Shown here: one piece after another, positions 8,188 through 15,381 of the stretch
Layout: every line of letters begins with the position of its first letter
How positions within the stretch are numbered: position 1 is the stretch's first letter
Assembly (NCBI RefSeq): GCF_003410055.1
Contig: NZ_QUZK01000053.1
Coordinates: forward strand, 1 to 38,364
Source of the DNA: Wenzhouxiangella sediminis
Lineage (GTDB): Bacteria > Pseudomonadota > Gammaproteobacteria > Xanthomonadales > Wenzhouxiangellaceae
DNA length: 38,364 nucleotides
Reading direction: 5' to 3'
The notes under the pieces: model-generated
What the model was told of the DNA's origin: nothing
The model's database searches: none
The model's input: only the letters and a program-made list of their open reading frames with translations
Translations under genes and position numbers: made by a program

Positions 8188-9111
8188 TCAATCCGTTGCT
8201 TTGATCTGGGGGGGGGCGCTTGAAGTGCCTTGCCGTGGGCCCGCCAGGTTCTCGGCGTCTTTGTAATTCAATGACGTGATTTGCTCTGAGATCAGCCCGA
8301 TCAAGAACACGATCACTGCTGCGCTGAACAGCAGTAGACTCATGTTTGTGAAGCGGCCTTGCGTTACGTAAGTGAAAAAGTAGTATCCGACGCCAGTAAG
8401 AAAAAACAAAGCACTTGCGGGGAGGAATAGCTTCAAGGGGGCATAGAGCGTGGCGATCTTGAAAATGATCATCAGGAACCTGATGCCGTCCCGTACTGGT
8501 CGGATGTGGCTCTTCCCCTTTCGTTTCGCGGCCTTGATGTCTATGAAGTCCACGGGGTAACCGGATCGCATGAACGCCATTGTTATAGTAGTTGGGTATG
8601 AAAATCCGTTAGGTAGCAAGTACAGATATTGACGAAACTTCTGGGCTTTCGCTGCTCTAAATCCAGAAGTCAGATCCGGAATGGCCTGGCCTGTGACCAT
8701 AGAGGCGACCAGGTTGTAGACCCCGTTGGCCATCAGGCGGCCGGTATTGGCGTGTGAACTGGCGCCGGCGCGGGCGCCGACAACCATGTCGAATCCTTGA
8801 TCGAGGCGTTCGAGCAGGCGAGGGATGTCAGCAGGATTGTGCTGGCCGTCGCCGTCCAGAAAGACAAGGGTGTCGCCGCTAGCCTCCCGTGCGCCGCGTT
8901 TGACGGCTGCGCCGTTGCCGAGCGCATGCGGGTGGTTGATGACTGTGGCGCCGGCTTCCTGGGCTAGTTTGGCCGTGTCGTCCGTGGATCCGTCGTTGAC
9001 AACGATGACTTCCGCATGCGGGTAGCGCGACATGATATCTCGGACGACTTCGCTGATGGCGGCCGCTTCGTTCTTTGCCGGAATGATGATGGAGAGTCTT
9101 GGGTTTTCCAT
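8188..9111 (-). CDS. Glycosyltransferase family 2, DPM1-like, with C-terminal membrane helices
   Basis: A 307-residue GT-A enzyme. LSIIIPAKNEAAAI and VIVVNDGSTDDT form the nucleotide-sugar site, FLDGDGQHNP holds the DxD-type metal motif, and LTSGFRA lies on the acceptor side. Two hydrophobic helices (about residues 226-248 and 255-278) end the protein. Bacterial DPM1-like enzymes move a sugar from UDP or GDP to undecaprenyl phosphate. Five bases separate it from the dehydrogenase gene upstream, so it is clearly in the same operon. The C-terminal tail contains a run of nine C/G at 8208-8216, which would change only the last few residues if it slipped. The sugar specificity is not readable. Confidence 0.87.
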   Translation of the reverse strand: MENPRLSIIIPAKNEAAAISEVVRDIMSRYPHAEVIVVNDGSTDDTAKLAQEAGATVINHPHALGNGAAVKRGAREASGDTLVFLDGDGQHNPADIPRLLERLDQGFDMVVGARAGASSHANTGRLMANGVYNLVASMVTGQAIPDLTSGFRAAKAQKFRQYLYLLPNGFSYPTTITMAFMRSGYPVDFIDIKAAKRKGKSHIRPVRDGIRFLMIIFKIATLYAPLKLFLPASALFFLTGVGYYFFTYVTQGRFTNMSLLLFSAAVIVFLIGLISEQITSLNYKDAENLAGPRQGTSSAPPQIKATD

Positions 9112-9116
9112 GATTC

Positions 9117-10475
9117 CTAAAGTCTGGCATCCACGGTTTCCCGGCCAAACACGCTCTTGACGTCGTAGACGATGCCGTCGCTACGGGCATAGGCGCGAAT
9201 GGCTTCTATGCCCTGTTCCCGGAACTGGTCGTGGCCGACGGCCACGATGACACCATCATAGTCGGCGCGCTCAGGTTGTTCGATGATTTCTATTCCGAGC
9301 TCGGAACGGGCTGCGGTGCTGGTGATCCAGGGATCGTGGATATCCACCTCAAGCCGGTAGCTTTGCAACTCTTCGATGATGTCGATGACCCTCGTGTTTC
9401 TTATGTCGGCGCAGTTTTCCTTGAAGGCCAAGCCCAGGATCAGGACCTTGGCGCCTCGCATGCTGATTCCTCGGCGGATCAGCAGTTTGACAAGCTCGCT
9501 GGCGACGTGTCTACCCATGCCGTCGTTGATGCGGCGGCCGGCGAGAATAACCTGAGGATGGTAGCCGACGGCTTCGGCCTTGTAGGTCAGGTAGTAGGGG
9601 TCCACGCCGATGCAGTGCCCGCCGACAAGACCCGGCCGGAAGGGCAGAAAGTTCCATTTGGTGCCGGCCGCTTCGAGGATTTCCGTGGTGTCCAGGTTCA
9701 GTCGGTTGAAGATCAGTGAGAGCTCGTTGACCAGTGCGATGTTGAGGTCGCGCTGCGTGTTCTCGATGACCTTGGCGGCTTCGGCCACGGCAATGCTGCT
9801 GACCGGATGCGTGCCGGCTTCCACGACCGATTTATAGAGTTCGTCCACGAATTCTGCGGCTTCGGGGTTGCTGCCGGCCGTGATTTTGACGACGTTTCTC
9901 AGGCTGTGGGCGCTGTCTCCGGGGTTGATCCGTTCCGGGGAGTAGCCGACGAAGAACTTCTTGTCGGTTGGCTTATCTTCTGCTTGCCTAGATCTGACCG
10001 GCTCGTCTTCGGCGTTGCCGGTTTGATTCCACGCGCAATGGAGGCCGGATAGCGCTTCCAGTATGGGAACGCAAACTTCTTCGGTGCAGCCTGGGTAGAC
10101 CGTGGCCTCGAAGATGACGATGTTGCAGGGCTCGAGAAGCGGTGCAATGGTGCGGCAGGCGTCTTGCAGGTGAGTCAGGTCGGGCCGCTTGTGGCGATCG
10201 ACTGGAGTGGGTACCGCGACGATGTAGACGTGGCAGTCGGCTAGTGAGCCTGTGTCTGCAGTGAAACGAAGCTGCGAGGCACCTCTCAGTTCGTCGGTGC
10301 TGACCTCCCGGGTAGGGTCGCTGCCACCTTGCAGGCTTTGGATGCGCTGCTCATCGATGTCGTAGCCGATGGTTTCCTGCCGCTGCCCGAATGCCACTGC
10401 CAGGGGCAGTCCTACGTATCCAAGCCCGATGACGGCAATGCGTGCTTGATTTGTTTGGGGAAGATCCTTCGGCAT
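9117..10475 (-). CDS. tviB: UDP-N-acetylhexosamine 6-dehydrogenase (TviB/WbpO-like)
   Basis: About 452 residues. [18 protein letters not shown] is the N-terminal NAD-binding motif. [20 protein letters not shown] (with the family's Tyr-Pro-Gly) and [11 protein letters not shown] with the catalytic Cys follow, and a C-terminal UDP-binding domain starts near [17 protein letters not shown]. TviB/WbpO enzymes oxidise UDP-GlcNAc or UDP-GalNAc to the uronic acid used in acidic capsules and O-antigens. It is the first gene of the polysaccharide operon. Start: ATG at 10475 preferred; an in-frame TTG at 10490 is also possible, and neither has a strong ribosome site. An extra stretch of about 20 residues rich in charged amino acids precedes [11 protein letters not shown] and is not usual in the family. 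Confidence 0.88.
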   Translation of the reverse strand: MPKDLPQTNQARIAVIGLGYVGLPLAVAFGQRQETIGYDIDEQRIQSLQGGSDPTREVSTDELRGASQLRFTADTGSLADCHVYIVAVPTPVDRHKRPDLTHLQDACRTIAPLLEPCNIVIFEATVYPGCTEEVCVPILEALSGLHCAWNQTGNAEDEPVRSRQAEDKPTDKKFFVGYSPERINPGDSAHSLRNVVKITAGSNPEAAEFVDELYKSVVEAGTHPVSSIAVAEAAKVIENTQRDLNIALVNELSLIFNRLNLDTTEILEAAGTKWNFLPFRPGLVGGHCIGVDPYYLTYKAEAVGYHPQVILAGRRINDGMGRHVASELVKLLIRRGISMRGAKVLILGLAFKENCADIRNTRVIDIIEELQSYRLEVDIHDPWITSTAARSELGIEIIEQPERADYDGVIVAVGHDQFREQGIEAIRAYARSDGIVYDVKSVFGRETVDARL

Positions 10476-10625
10476 TCGGACGGAAATCAACTTATGTTTG
10501 CAGTGGAAAGTATGACAGAAATGCCGGGCGCGCTATAGCCCATGGAATGAGCAAATGGCACGCTATCGGGATGATTGCCGTATGCATGCCTGTAAGCCTT
10601 TGTGCGGCAGAATAGCGGAAGCTTT

Positions 10626-10641
10626 TGTGACGGCAGTCACA
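10626..10641. promoter_or_regulatory. CRP/Vfr/Clp-type binding site in a divergent promoter region
   Basis: TGTGA-CGGCAG-TCACA is an exact TGTGA-N6-TCACA palindrome. It lies in the 257 bases between the divergent polysaccharide operon and the PAS-GGDEF-EAL gene, centred about 114 bases before the latter and about 158 before the former. Just to its right TGCTATCGT (10645-10653) could be an extended -10 for the rightward gene; if so the site would overlap the -35 region and repress. That reading is inference. Confidence 0.72.
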
Positions 10642-10747
10642 ATCTGCTATCGTCAGCATCGTTGACCGGGCAGTCGACAGGGGGCGTGGTGGCTACGGGG
10701 CTGCTGCGCAGGGGTGGGCAGAATAGGGAATACAGGACCAGCAGGGG

Positions 10748-12826
10748 ATGACAACAGGTGGGAAGTTGTTCGGCTCGGCGCAGGCCGCCGGGGAGGGTGT
10801 GGACGCTCGTGAGCTGTCCGGGCTGCTGCTGGACGTCATTCCGGGCATCTTCTACCTGATCGACACCCGCGGTCGCGTGCGGCTGTGGAATTCGCGCCTG
10901 CAGGAGCTCACCGGCTACAGCGCCGAGCAGATCGGGCGCATGTCGGCGCTGGAGTTCTTTGCGAAATCCGACCAGGAATCGGTCGAACTGGCGCTGGAGA
11001 AGTGCCTGGTCGAGGGGTATTCGGCCATCGACGCCTCCGTGCTGACTGCTCGTGGCGCCAGCCCGCCGCATCATTTCCAGGGGCGGCGCGTGGAGCTGAA
11101 CGGCGAGAGCATGATCGCCGGCGTGGCCCTCGACGTCTCGCGCCTGAAGGCCGTTGAGGCCGATCACGCCCGCCAGCGCATCCAGCTCGAGCGCCTGGCC
11201 AGCCACGTTCCCGGCGCCGTCTACCAGCTCCAGCGCGACGCCGAAACCGGCCGGATGTGGCTGCCCTACGCCAGCGCCAAGTTCCACGAGGTCTTTGGCA
11301 CGGACTACGCAACCGTGGCGGAGGATGCCGAGCCGCTGTTCCAGCGCATTCACGAGCAGGATGTCGAACGGGTGCTGAAGTCGGTCAACCGCAGCGCCGA
11401 GACCCTGGAGCCCTTCTTCGAGCATTTCCGCATGTACCCGGTCGGGCGGCCGCAGACCGACGAGAACCTGGAGTGGGTCGAGGTCGATTCCGGCCCCGAG
11501 AAGCTGTCCGACGGTAGCGTCATGTGGCACGGCTTCGCCCGCCTGGTCACCCATCGCCGCCAGCTCGAGCGCAAGCTCACCCGCCTGGCCTACTACGACG
11601 AGCTGACCGGGCTGCCCAACCGAGCCCACCTGCAGTCCACGTTGCGCGACGAGCTGACGCTGGCCGGTTCGGCGCGCGAGGGCCTCGCCGTGCTCTACCT
11701 CGACCTCGACAACTTCAACGACATCAACGACGCCTGGAGCCACGCGGCCGGCGACCGGCTGCTCAAGGAAGTCGCCGAGCGGCTCGATTCGCTGGTCACG
11801 GGGGAGGGCGTGCTCGGCCGTGTCGGCGGCGATGAATTCCTGGTCATTCTCCGTGGTCGCGAGGCCGCGTGTCGTGCCGAGGTGCTCAGCGACGAGATCT
11901 GCCGCACGATGGAGGCGCCCATGCGCATCGATCAACGCCAGGTGCGCATGACGATCTCCATCGGTATCAGCCTGTTTCCCGACGACGCGGATTCCGCCGA
12001 GGACCTGGTCCGCCATGCCGACGCGGCGGTCTACAAGGCCAAATCCCAGGGCCCCGGCCGCTGGGCGCGCTACACGAAGGAACTTACCGAGGCCGCGCGC
12101 GCCCGCCGCTATCTCGAGACCGAGTTGCGCAGCGCCATCGAGCGCGAGCAGATCCAGGTCTCGCTGCAACCCATCGTTTCCCTGTCCGACGGCCGGCCCG
12201 TTGCGGTGGAAGCCTTGGCGCGCTGGTACCACTGGGAGGACGGCTGGCTCTCGCCGGACCGCTTCGTCGCCATGGCCGAAAAGCGCGGCCTGGTCGCCGC
12301 GCTCGGCGAGCAGGTCTATCGACGCGCCATGCGCGCGGTGGCGGCCATGGACGGCACCAATCTCGCGATCAACGCTGCGCCCAGCCAGCTTCAGGATCCG
12401 GGATTCTGCGCCCGCCTTGTGGAGATGGGCGAAGCGGCCGGGCTGGGGCCGGAACGCCTCGAAGTCGAGATCACCGAACGCGCCTTCATGCGCGACAACG
12501 CCGAGTCGCTCAAGCAGATCAGCCGCCTGCGCGAAGCCGGCATCAGCGTCACCATCGATGATTTCGGAACCGGCTTCTCCTCCCTGGGCTACCTGCGCCG
12601 GCTCCCGGTTCAGCACCTCAAGATCGACCGCACCTTCGTTCGCCACATCGAGGACGACAGCGCCAGCGCTGCCATCGTGAGAGCCGTCACAAACCTGGCC
12701 CACGACCTGGGCATGGAAGTCACGGCCGAAGGCGTGGAAACCGCCGCCGAGGCGGAGTTCGTGCGCGGTGTGGGCTGCGACTATGCGCAGGGGTGGTATT
12801 ACGGGCGGCCAGACCTGGTCGATTGA
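10748..12826 (+). CDS. PAS-PAS-GGDEF-EAL cyclic-di-GMP signalling protein
   Basis: A 692-residue protein. A PAS domain (about residues 22-130) and a second PAS-like region (about 146-275) precede GGDEF (about 277-440, motif GGDEF at 360-364) and EAL (about 455-690, EAL at 488-490). The GGDEF motif is intact. The inhibitory RxxD site that should precede it is replaced by TGEG, so product inhibition at this site is unlikely. EAL catalytic features are present: Asn in INAAPSQ, EITER, DDFGTG (604-609), the Lys in LKIDR, and EGVE. Both synthesis and breakdown of c-di-GMP are therefore chemically possible; which dominates cannot be read. No membrane helix is visible. The ATG follows CAGCAGGGG. A CRP-type site lies about 107 bases upstream, suggesting a link between CRP-family and c-di-GMP control. 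Confidence 0.92.
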   Translation: MTTGGKLFGSAQAAGEGVDARELSGLLLDVIPGIFYLIDTRGRVRLWNSRLQELTGYSAEQIGRMSALEFFAKSDQESVELALEKCLVEGYSAIDASVLTARGASPPHHFQGRRVELNGESMIAGVALDVSRLKAVEADHARQRIQLERLASHVPGAVYQLQRDAETGRMWLPYASAKFHEVFGTDYATVAEDAEPLFQRIHEQDVERVLKSVNRSAETLEPFFEHFRMYPVGRPQTDENLEWVEVDSGPEKLSDGSVMWHGFARLVTHRRQLERKLTRLAYYDELTGLPNRAHLQSTLRDELTLAGSAREGLAVLYLDLDNFNDINDAWSHAAGDRLLKEVAERLDSLVTGEGVLGRVGGDEFLVILRGREAACRAEVLSDEICRTMEAPMRIDQRQVRMTISIGISLFPDDADSAEDLVRHADAAVYKAKSQGPGRWARYTKELTEAARARRYLETELRSAIEREQIQVSLQPIVSLSDGRPVAVEALARWYHWEDGWLSPDRFVAMAEKRGLVAALGEQVYRRAMRAVAAMDGTNLAINAAPSQLQDPGFCARLVEMGEAAGLGPERLEVEITERAFMRDNAESLKQISRLREAGISVTIDDFGTGFSSLGYLRRLPVQHLKIDRTFVRHIEDDSASAAIVRAVTNLAHDLGMEVTAEGVETAAEAEFVRGVGCDYAQGWYYGRPDLVD

Positions 12827-12828
12827 CG

Positions 12829-12867
12829 GGTTTAGGTTTCAGGGTTCAGGGTTCAGGTTTCAGGAAC
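12829..12867. repeat. GTTTCAG tandem arm (family C), solo
   Basis: About five copies of a 7-bp word GTTTCAG/GGTTCAG begin two bases after the stop of the GGDEF-EAL gene. No facing arm is seen; it abuts a family D palindrome at 12876. Confidence 0.75.
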
Positions 12868-12875
12868 AACCACAT

Positions 12876-12956
12876 CGTCGCCCCGGACCTGATCCGGGGC
12901 CTTCCATCGGTTGGCGCCTTCGGTTGGAAGGTCCCGGCTCGGGGGCCGGGACGACG
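12876..12956 (+). repeat. Palindromic intergenic repeat, family D, copy 1
   Basis: About 80 bases built from two facing hairpins: CCCCGGACC..GGTCCGGGG-type at the left (CCCCGGACCTGATCCGGGG), then TTCCATCGGTTGGCGCC..CGGTTGGAAGG, then CCCGGCTCGGGGGCCGGG, bounded by CGTCG and CGACG. Eight copies occur in the window in both orientations. Confidence 0.85.
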
Positions 12957-12960
12957 CTTC

Positions 12961-13045
12961 GCGTCGACTTGACCCGGGGCCTTCCTTCTACTGGCGCCTC
13001 CGGTCGGGAGGTCCCGGCTCTCCGCTTCTCTACGGCCGGGATGAC
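12961..13045 (+). repeat. Palindromic intergenic repeat, family D, copy 2 (diverged)
   Basis: Same layout as copy 1 in direct tandem with it: GACCCGGGGCC, ACTGGCGCCTCCGGT, GTCCCGGCTC and GGCCGGGATGACG, with a small insertion in the last hairpin loop. Confidence 0.75.
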
Positions 13046-13096
13046 GGGCTGGTGCCCGTCAATCCGGGGCATTCCATCCAGTGATGACTTTGCCGC

Positions 13097-13369
13097 TCAG
13101 GCCGCGTCGTCGATTTCCCAGCCGGGGAAGACCAGGACGGCCGGGTGGCAGGAAAGGGCGCGGGCCAGGGTCTTGGCGCGCTCGACGCCCAGGTTGACGC
13201 GTCCATTCTCGATGGCCGAAATCGTCGATTGGGCGATACCGGTCATTTCGGCCAGTTCGGTCTGACTCAGTTCCTGCAGCTCGCGCAGGATGCGCAACGA
13301 TTCGCCCGGCGAAACTTCGACACGGGTCGGCGCCCGAACAAACTCTTCGTTACCTCTTGGCGTAGTCAT
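13097..13369 (-). CDS. HigA-like XRE antitoxin
   Basis: 90 residues with a helix-turn-helix of the Cro/C1 (XRE) type at about residues 24-78: LRELQELSQTELAEMTGIAQ then STISAIENGR. It overlaps the end of the toxin gene by 20 bases, in the toxin-first order typical of HigBA. Antitoxins of this kind bind the toxin and repress their shared promoter. The N-terminal 20 residues are outside the HTH. Start at 13369 is the only ATG that keeps the complete HTH. Confidence 0.85.
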   Translation of the reverse strand: MTTPRGNEEFVRAPTRVEVSPGESLRILRELQELSQTELAEMTGIAQSTISAIENGRVNLGVERAKTLARALSCHPAVLVFPGWEIDDAA

Positions 13370-13637
13370 GGGGATTGATGTCCAGTACCTGTATCAGTAG
13401 CCGATTGCCTTCCACGCGGTAGATGATGCGCCACTGCTGGCCGAGACGGCTCGAGCGGAATCCGCGCCATTTGCCATTCAGTGCCTCATCCCGGAAACCC
13501 TTGATGCGTTTCAGGCCTTGCGGGCCGGAAAGTCGCGCAATGTCTTTCCACTTTTCGTAGCGTTTGAGCACTTCGAGCGGCACCTTGGCCCGACGCAGCT
13601 TCTTGTCGAGGTCTCGGTGCTCGAAAATCTGCCACAT
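13350..13637 (-). CDS. RelE/HigB-like toxin
   Basis: 95 residues of the RelE/ParE superfamily: a basic N-terminal helix region, then KRIKGFRDEALNGKWRGFRS, RLGQQWRIIYRVEG and a terminal strand LLIQVLDINPHDYAKR. The GQQWRIIYR strand and terminal HDYAKR are typical of ribosome-dependent mRNA interferases of the HigB/YafQ type. Toxin precedes antitoxin with overlapping frames. The ATG at 13637 has no ribosome site, and the promoter -10 box ends only a few bases upstream, so the mRNA may be leaderless. The mRNA-cleaving activity is inferred from the family. Confidence 0.82.
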   Translation of the reverse strand: MWQIFEHRDLDKKLRRAKVPLEVLKRYEKWKDIARLSGPQGLKRIKGFRDEALNGKWRGFRSSRLGQQWRIIYRVEGNRLLIQVLDINPHDYAKR

Positions 13638-13641
13638 ATCA

Positions 13642-13672
13642 AATATAGTATAGTGCGTACAGCGTCTGTCAA
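13642..13672 (-). promoter_or_regulatory. Sigma-70 promoter of the toxin-antitoxin pair
   Basis: Minus strand has a perfect -35 TTGACA (13667-13672) and, 16 or 19 bases on, TACTAT or TATATT (within 13642-13650) as -10. The start point would fall at or within two bases of the toxin ATG. The alternating ACTATACTATA core could also serve as the antitoxin's operator. Confidence 0.6.
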
Positions 13673-13827
13673 GCGGGGATGCCCACCGAGGGCGTGGTCA
13701 AGCGTACCGATTGGGACGAGTCGACAACGGAAAGAGCGCGACTGACAGTCGTTGCATCGCTCGCTTCGGTGGGCAGATGGAACAAGCCTCGGATTCTGAC
13801 AACGGCCCAGGCATTGGAGTTAGAGGC

Positions 13828-14040
13828 ATGAGCACATTGACGATTCGGCTTCCTGACGACACGGCAGAAAGGCTCAGATCGTTGGCCAAGGCCAGGGGGC
13901 TTAGCGTCAACAAGTTGATGGAGGAATTGAGCACCCAGGCCATCGCAACGTTCGATGCGGAAAACAGGTTCCGGGCAATGGCTCGTCACGGTAATCTCGA
14001 TGAGGCGCGCCGGATTCTGGACAGGCTTGATTCGGCGTAG
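13828..14040 (+). CDS. Orphan ribbon-helix-helix antitoxin-like protein
   Basis: 70 residues from the ATG at 13828, which has GGAG and GAGG upstream. The opening strand STLTIRLPDDTAERLRSLAK and following LSVNKLMEELS form a CopG/Arc-type ribbon-helix-helix DNA-binding fold. The tail FRAMARHGNLDEARRILDRL is of the kind that docks on a toxin, usually a VapC PIN protein. No toxin follows: the next 130 bases hold a family D repeat. It may be a solitary remnant, an antitoxin acting on a distant toxin, or a free regulator. An earlier in-frame ATG at 13711 lacks a ribosome site and gives a tail unlike the family. Confidence 0.75.
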   Translation: MSTLTIRLPDDTAERLRSLAKARGLSVNKLMEELSTQAIATFDAENRFRAMARHGNLDEARRILDRLDSA

Positions 14041-14065
14041 ATGAATCCTTCCGGGGGTTGCTCCT

Positions 14066-14147
14066 GTCGCCGCGGAATTGATCCGGGGCCTCCCGTCAGT
14101 TGGCGTCTTCGGTGGGAAGGTCCCGGCTCGGGGGCCGGGAAGACGGC
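14066..14147 (+). repeat. Palindromic intergenic repeat, family D, copy 3
   Basis: Diverged copy: GATCCGGGGCC, TTGGCGTCTTCGGTGGGAAGG, TCCCGGCTCGGGGGCCGGGA. It fills the gap after the orphan antitoxin gene and may act as its 3' hairpin. Confidence 0.75.
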
Positions 14148-14174
14148 GAAATTCGGCTAGGGGTACAGGCGCGG

Positions 14175-14468
14175 TTAGGCGATTCGCGCGCGCCACTGGC
14201 ACTGCAGGCAGCGCGCCAGAGGGTCGGCGGGGCGCTGCGCCTGGTCATGGAACGGGCACTGAGCGGGCGGTTGCTCGGAGACCCTGCCGCCGCCCAGGCC
14301 GAAGCGCTCCCAGACCTTCTCGTGAAAGAAATAGGCGATGGTATTGACGGCCGGCTCGATCATGGCCACGGCACCGCCCAGCGCCAGGCTGCCGGTCATC
14401 AGGTAGACGACGGCGAAAGCCACGCTCATGTGCATGATGGCGAAGGTGACGGTCTTGCGGCTGGCCAT
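14175..14468 (-). CDS. DUF2061 membrane protein with a Cys/His tail
   Basis: 97 residues from the ATG at 14468 (GAGGA about ten bases upstream). Residues 4-52 are a clear DUF2061 domain: RKTVTFAIMHMSVAF, two hydrophobic helices, IEPAVNTIAYFFHEKVWER. The family's function is unknown; it is a small inner-membrane protein. After the domain comes a tail of about 40 residues with CPFH and CLQC, four potential metal ligands that the usual 60-70-residue family members lack. An upstream ATG at 14519 would add 17 residues without family support. Confidence 0.8.
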   Translation of the reverse strand: MASRKTVTFAIMHMSVAFAVVYLMTGSLALGGAVAMIEPAVNTIAYFFHEKVWERFGLGGGRVSEQPPAQCPFHDQAQRPADPLARCLQCQWRARIA

Positions 14469-14626
14469 TTCGGAAATCCTCTTCGAGCCTTGATGGAAAC
14501 AATAACGATTCTCGCGCATTCCGACAAGTGATTATCGGGATGGTTTCAATAGCGCGGGGCTATTGCCTGCGCGGCGCCGCTTTCGCGTAGCATTCCCGAC
14601 ACGGAACCAACCAGGAAAATGCCGTC

Positions 14627-15103
14627 ATGACCGAATTCCTCGAACTCCGCGCCGCCCGCCCGGGCGATGAGCTGCTGCTGCTCGACCTCATCCGCGAGCT
14701 GGCCGAGTACGAGCGGCTCGCCCACGAGGTCGAGGCGACCACCGGCGATATCTCCGAGTCGCTGTTCGGCGGCGGCGGGGTGGCCGAGGCGGTTATCGCC
14801 GAGTGGGAGGGCAAGGCGGTCGGTTTCGCCCTGTTCTTCCGCAACTTCTCCACCTTCGTCGGCCGCCCCGGCCTCTACCTTGAAGACCTCTACGTGCGCG
14901 AAACCCACCGCGGCAAGGGCATCGGCAAGGCCCTGCTGCTCCACCTGGCCGGCATCGCCCGCAAGCGCAACTACGGCCGCATGGAATGGAGCGTCCTCGA
15001 CTGGAACCAGCCCGCCATCGATTTCTACAACAGCCTCGGCGCCAGGCCAATGTCCGACTGGACCGTGTTCCGCCTGGACGAGGAGGCCTTGAACGCGTTG
15101 TGA
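14627..15103 (+). CDS. GNAT N-acetyltransferase (diamine/thialysine acetyltransferase-like)
   Basis: 158 residues of the GNAT fold. LYLEDLYVRETHRGKGIGKA is the acetyl-CoA pyrophosphate loop (motif A, R/Q-x-x-G-x-G/A), and DWNQPAIDFYNSLGARPMSDW is the C-terminal motif B region. The overall order (RAARPGDELLLLDLIRELAEYE at the start, EDLYVRETHRG, WNQPAIDFY) resembles the SAT2-like acetyltransferases that act on small amines. The ATG at 14627 follows a short A-rich stretch. It stands alone between non-coding DNA on both sides. The exact substrate is not determinable from sequence. Confidence 0.85.
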   Translation: MTEFLELRAARPGDELLLLDLIRELAEYERLAHEVEATTGDISESLFGGGGVAEAVIAEWEGKAVGFALFFRNFSTFVGRPGLYLEDLYVRETHRGKGIGKALLLHLAGIARKRNYGRMEWSVLDWNQPAIDFYNSLGARPMSDWTVFRLDEEALNAL

Positions 15104-15127
15104 GCTGAAACCCCAACCGACGCCCAG

Positions 15128-15209
15128 CGTCGTCCCGGACCCCGATCCGGGACCTTCCAACCGAAGGCGCCAACCGATGGAAGGCCCCGGGTCAAGCCCG
15201 GGGCGACGG
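15128..15209 (-). repeat. Palindromic intergenic repeat, family D, copy 4
   Basis: Reverse-orientation copy: CGTCGTCCCGG..GATCCGGGACC, TTCCAACCGAAGGCGCC, AACCGATGGAAGG, CCCCGGGTCAAGCCCGGGG, CGACG. It is followed directly by a family C element. Confidence 0.85.
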
Positions 15210-15219
15210 TGTGGCTTCT

Positions 15220-15312
15220 CCCTGAAACCTGAAACCTAGTCAATCGCGGCAAGGCCGCCCACCCAAGCGATCAGTTGCCGCCTGAAACCTGAAACCTGAA
15301 CCCTGAAACCTC
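15220..15312 (-). repeat. Inverted-arm element, family C
   Basis: A short left part (CCTGAAACCTGAAACCTAG), a core with CGCGGCAAGGCCGCCCACC and GTTGCCG, then a tandem arm CTGAAAC x4 up to 15312. The same core order (GTTGCCG next to the arm, then the GCGGC..GCCGC palindrome) recurs at 19840-19910, 29180-29400 and 36412-36557. It lies upstream of the sigma factor gene. Confidence 0.75.
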
Positions 15313-15381
15313 CCTTAAGGTTCCATTAAGCAAGAATGTGGCAAACTGCCCATTCCTGTCCCAACAATCCCGGTTGCCATC

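Noticed and set aside
10637-12703. 688-codon open frame on the minus strand
   Set aside because: It is the antisense shadow of the PAS-GGDEF-EAL gene, which has full domain motifs; the shadow is low-complexity with Gly/Val/Asp/His bias typical of G+C-rich antisense.
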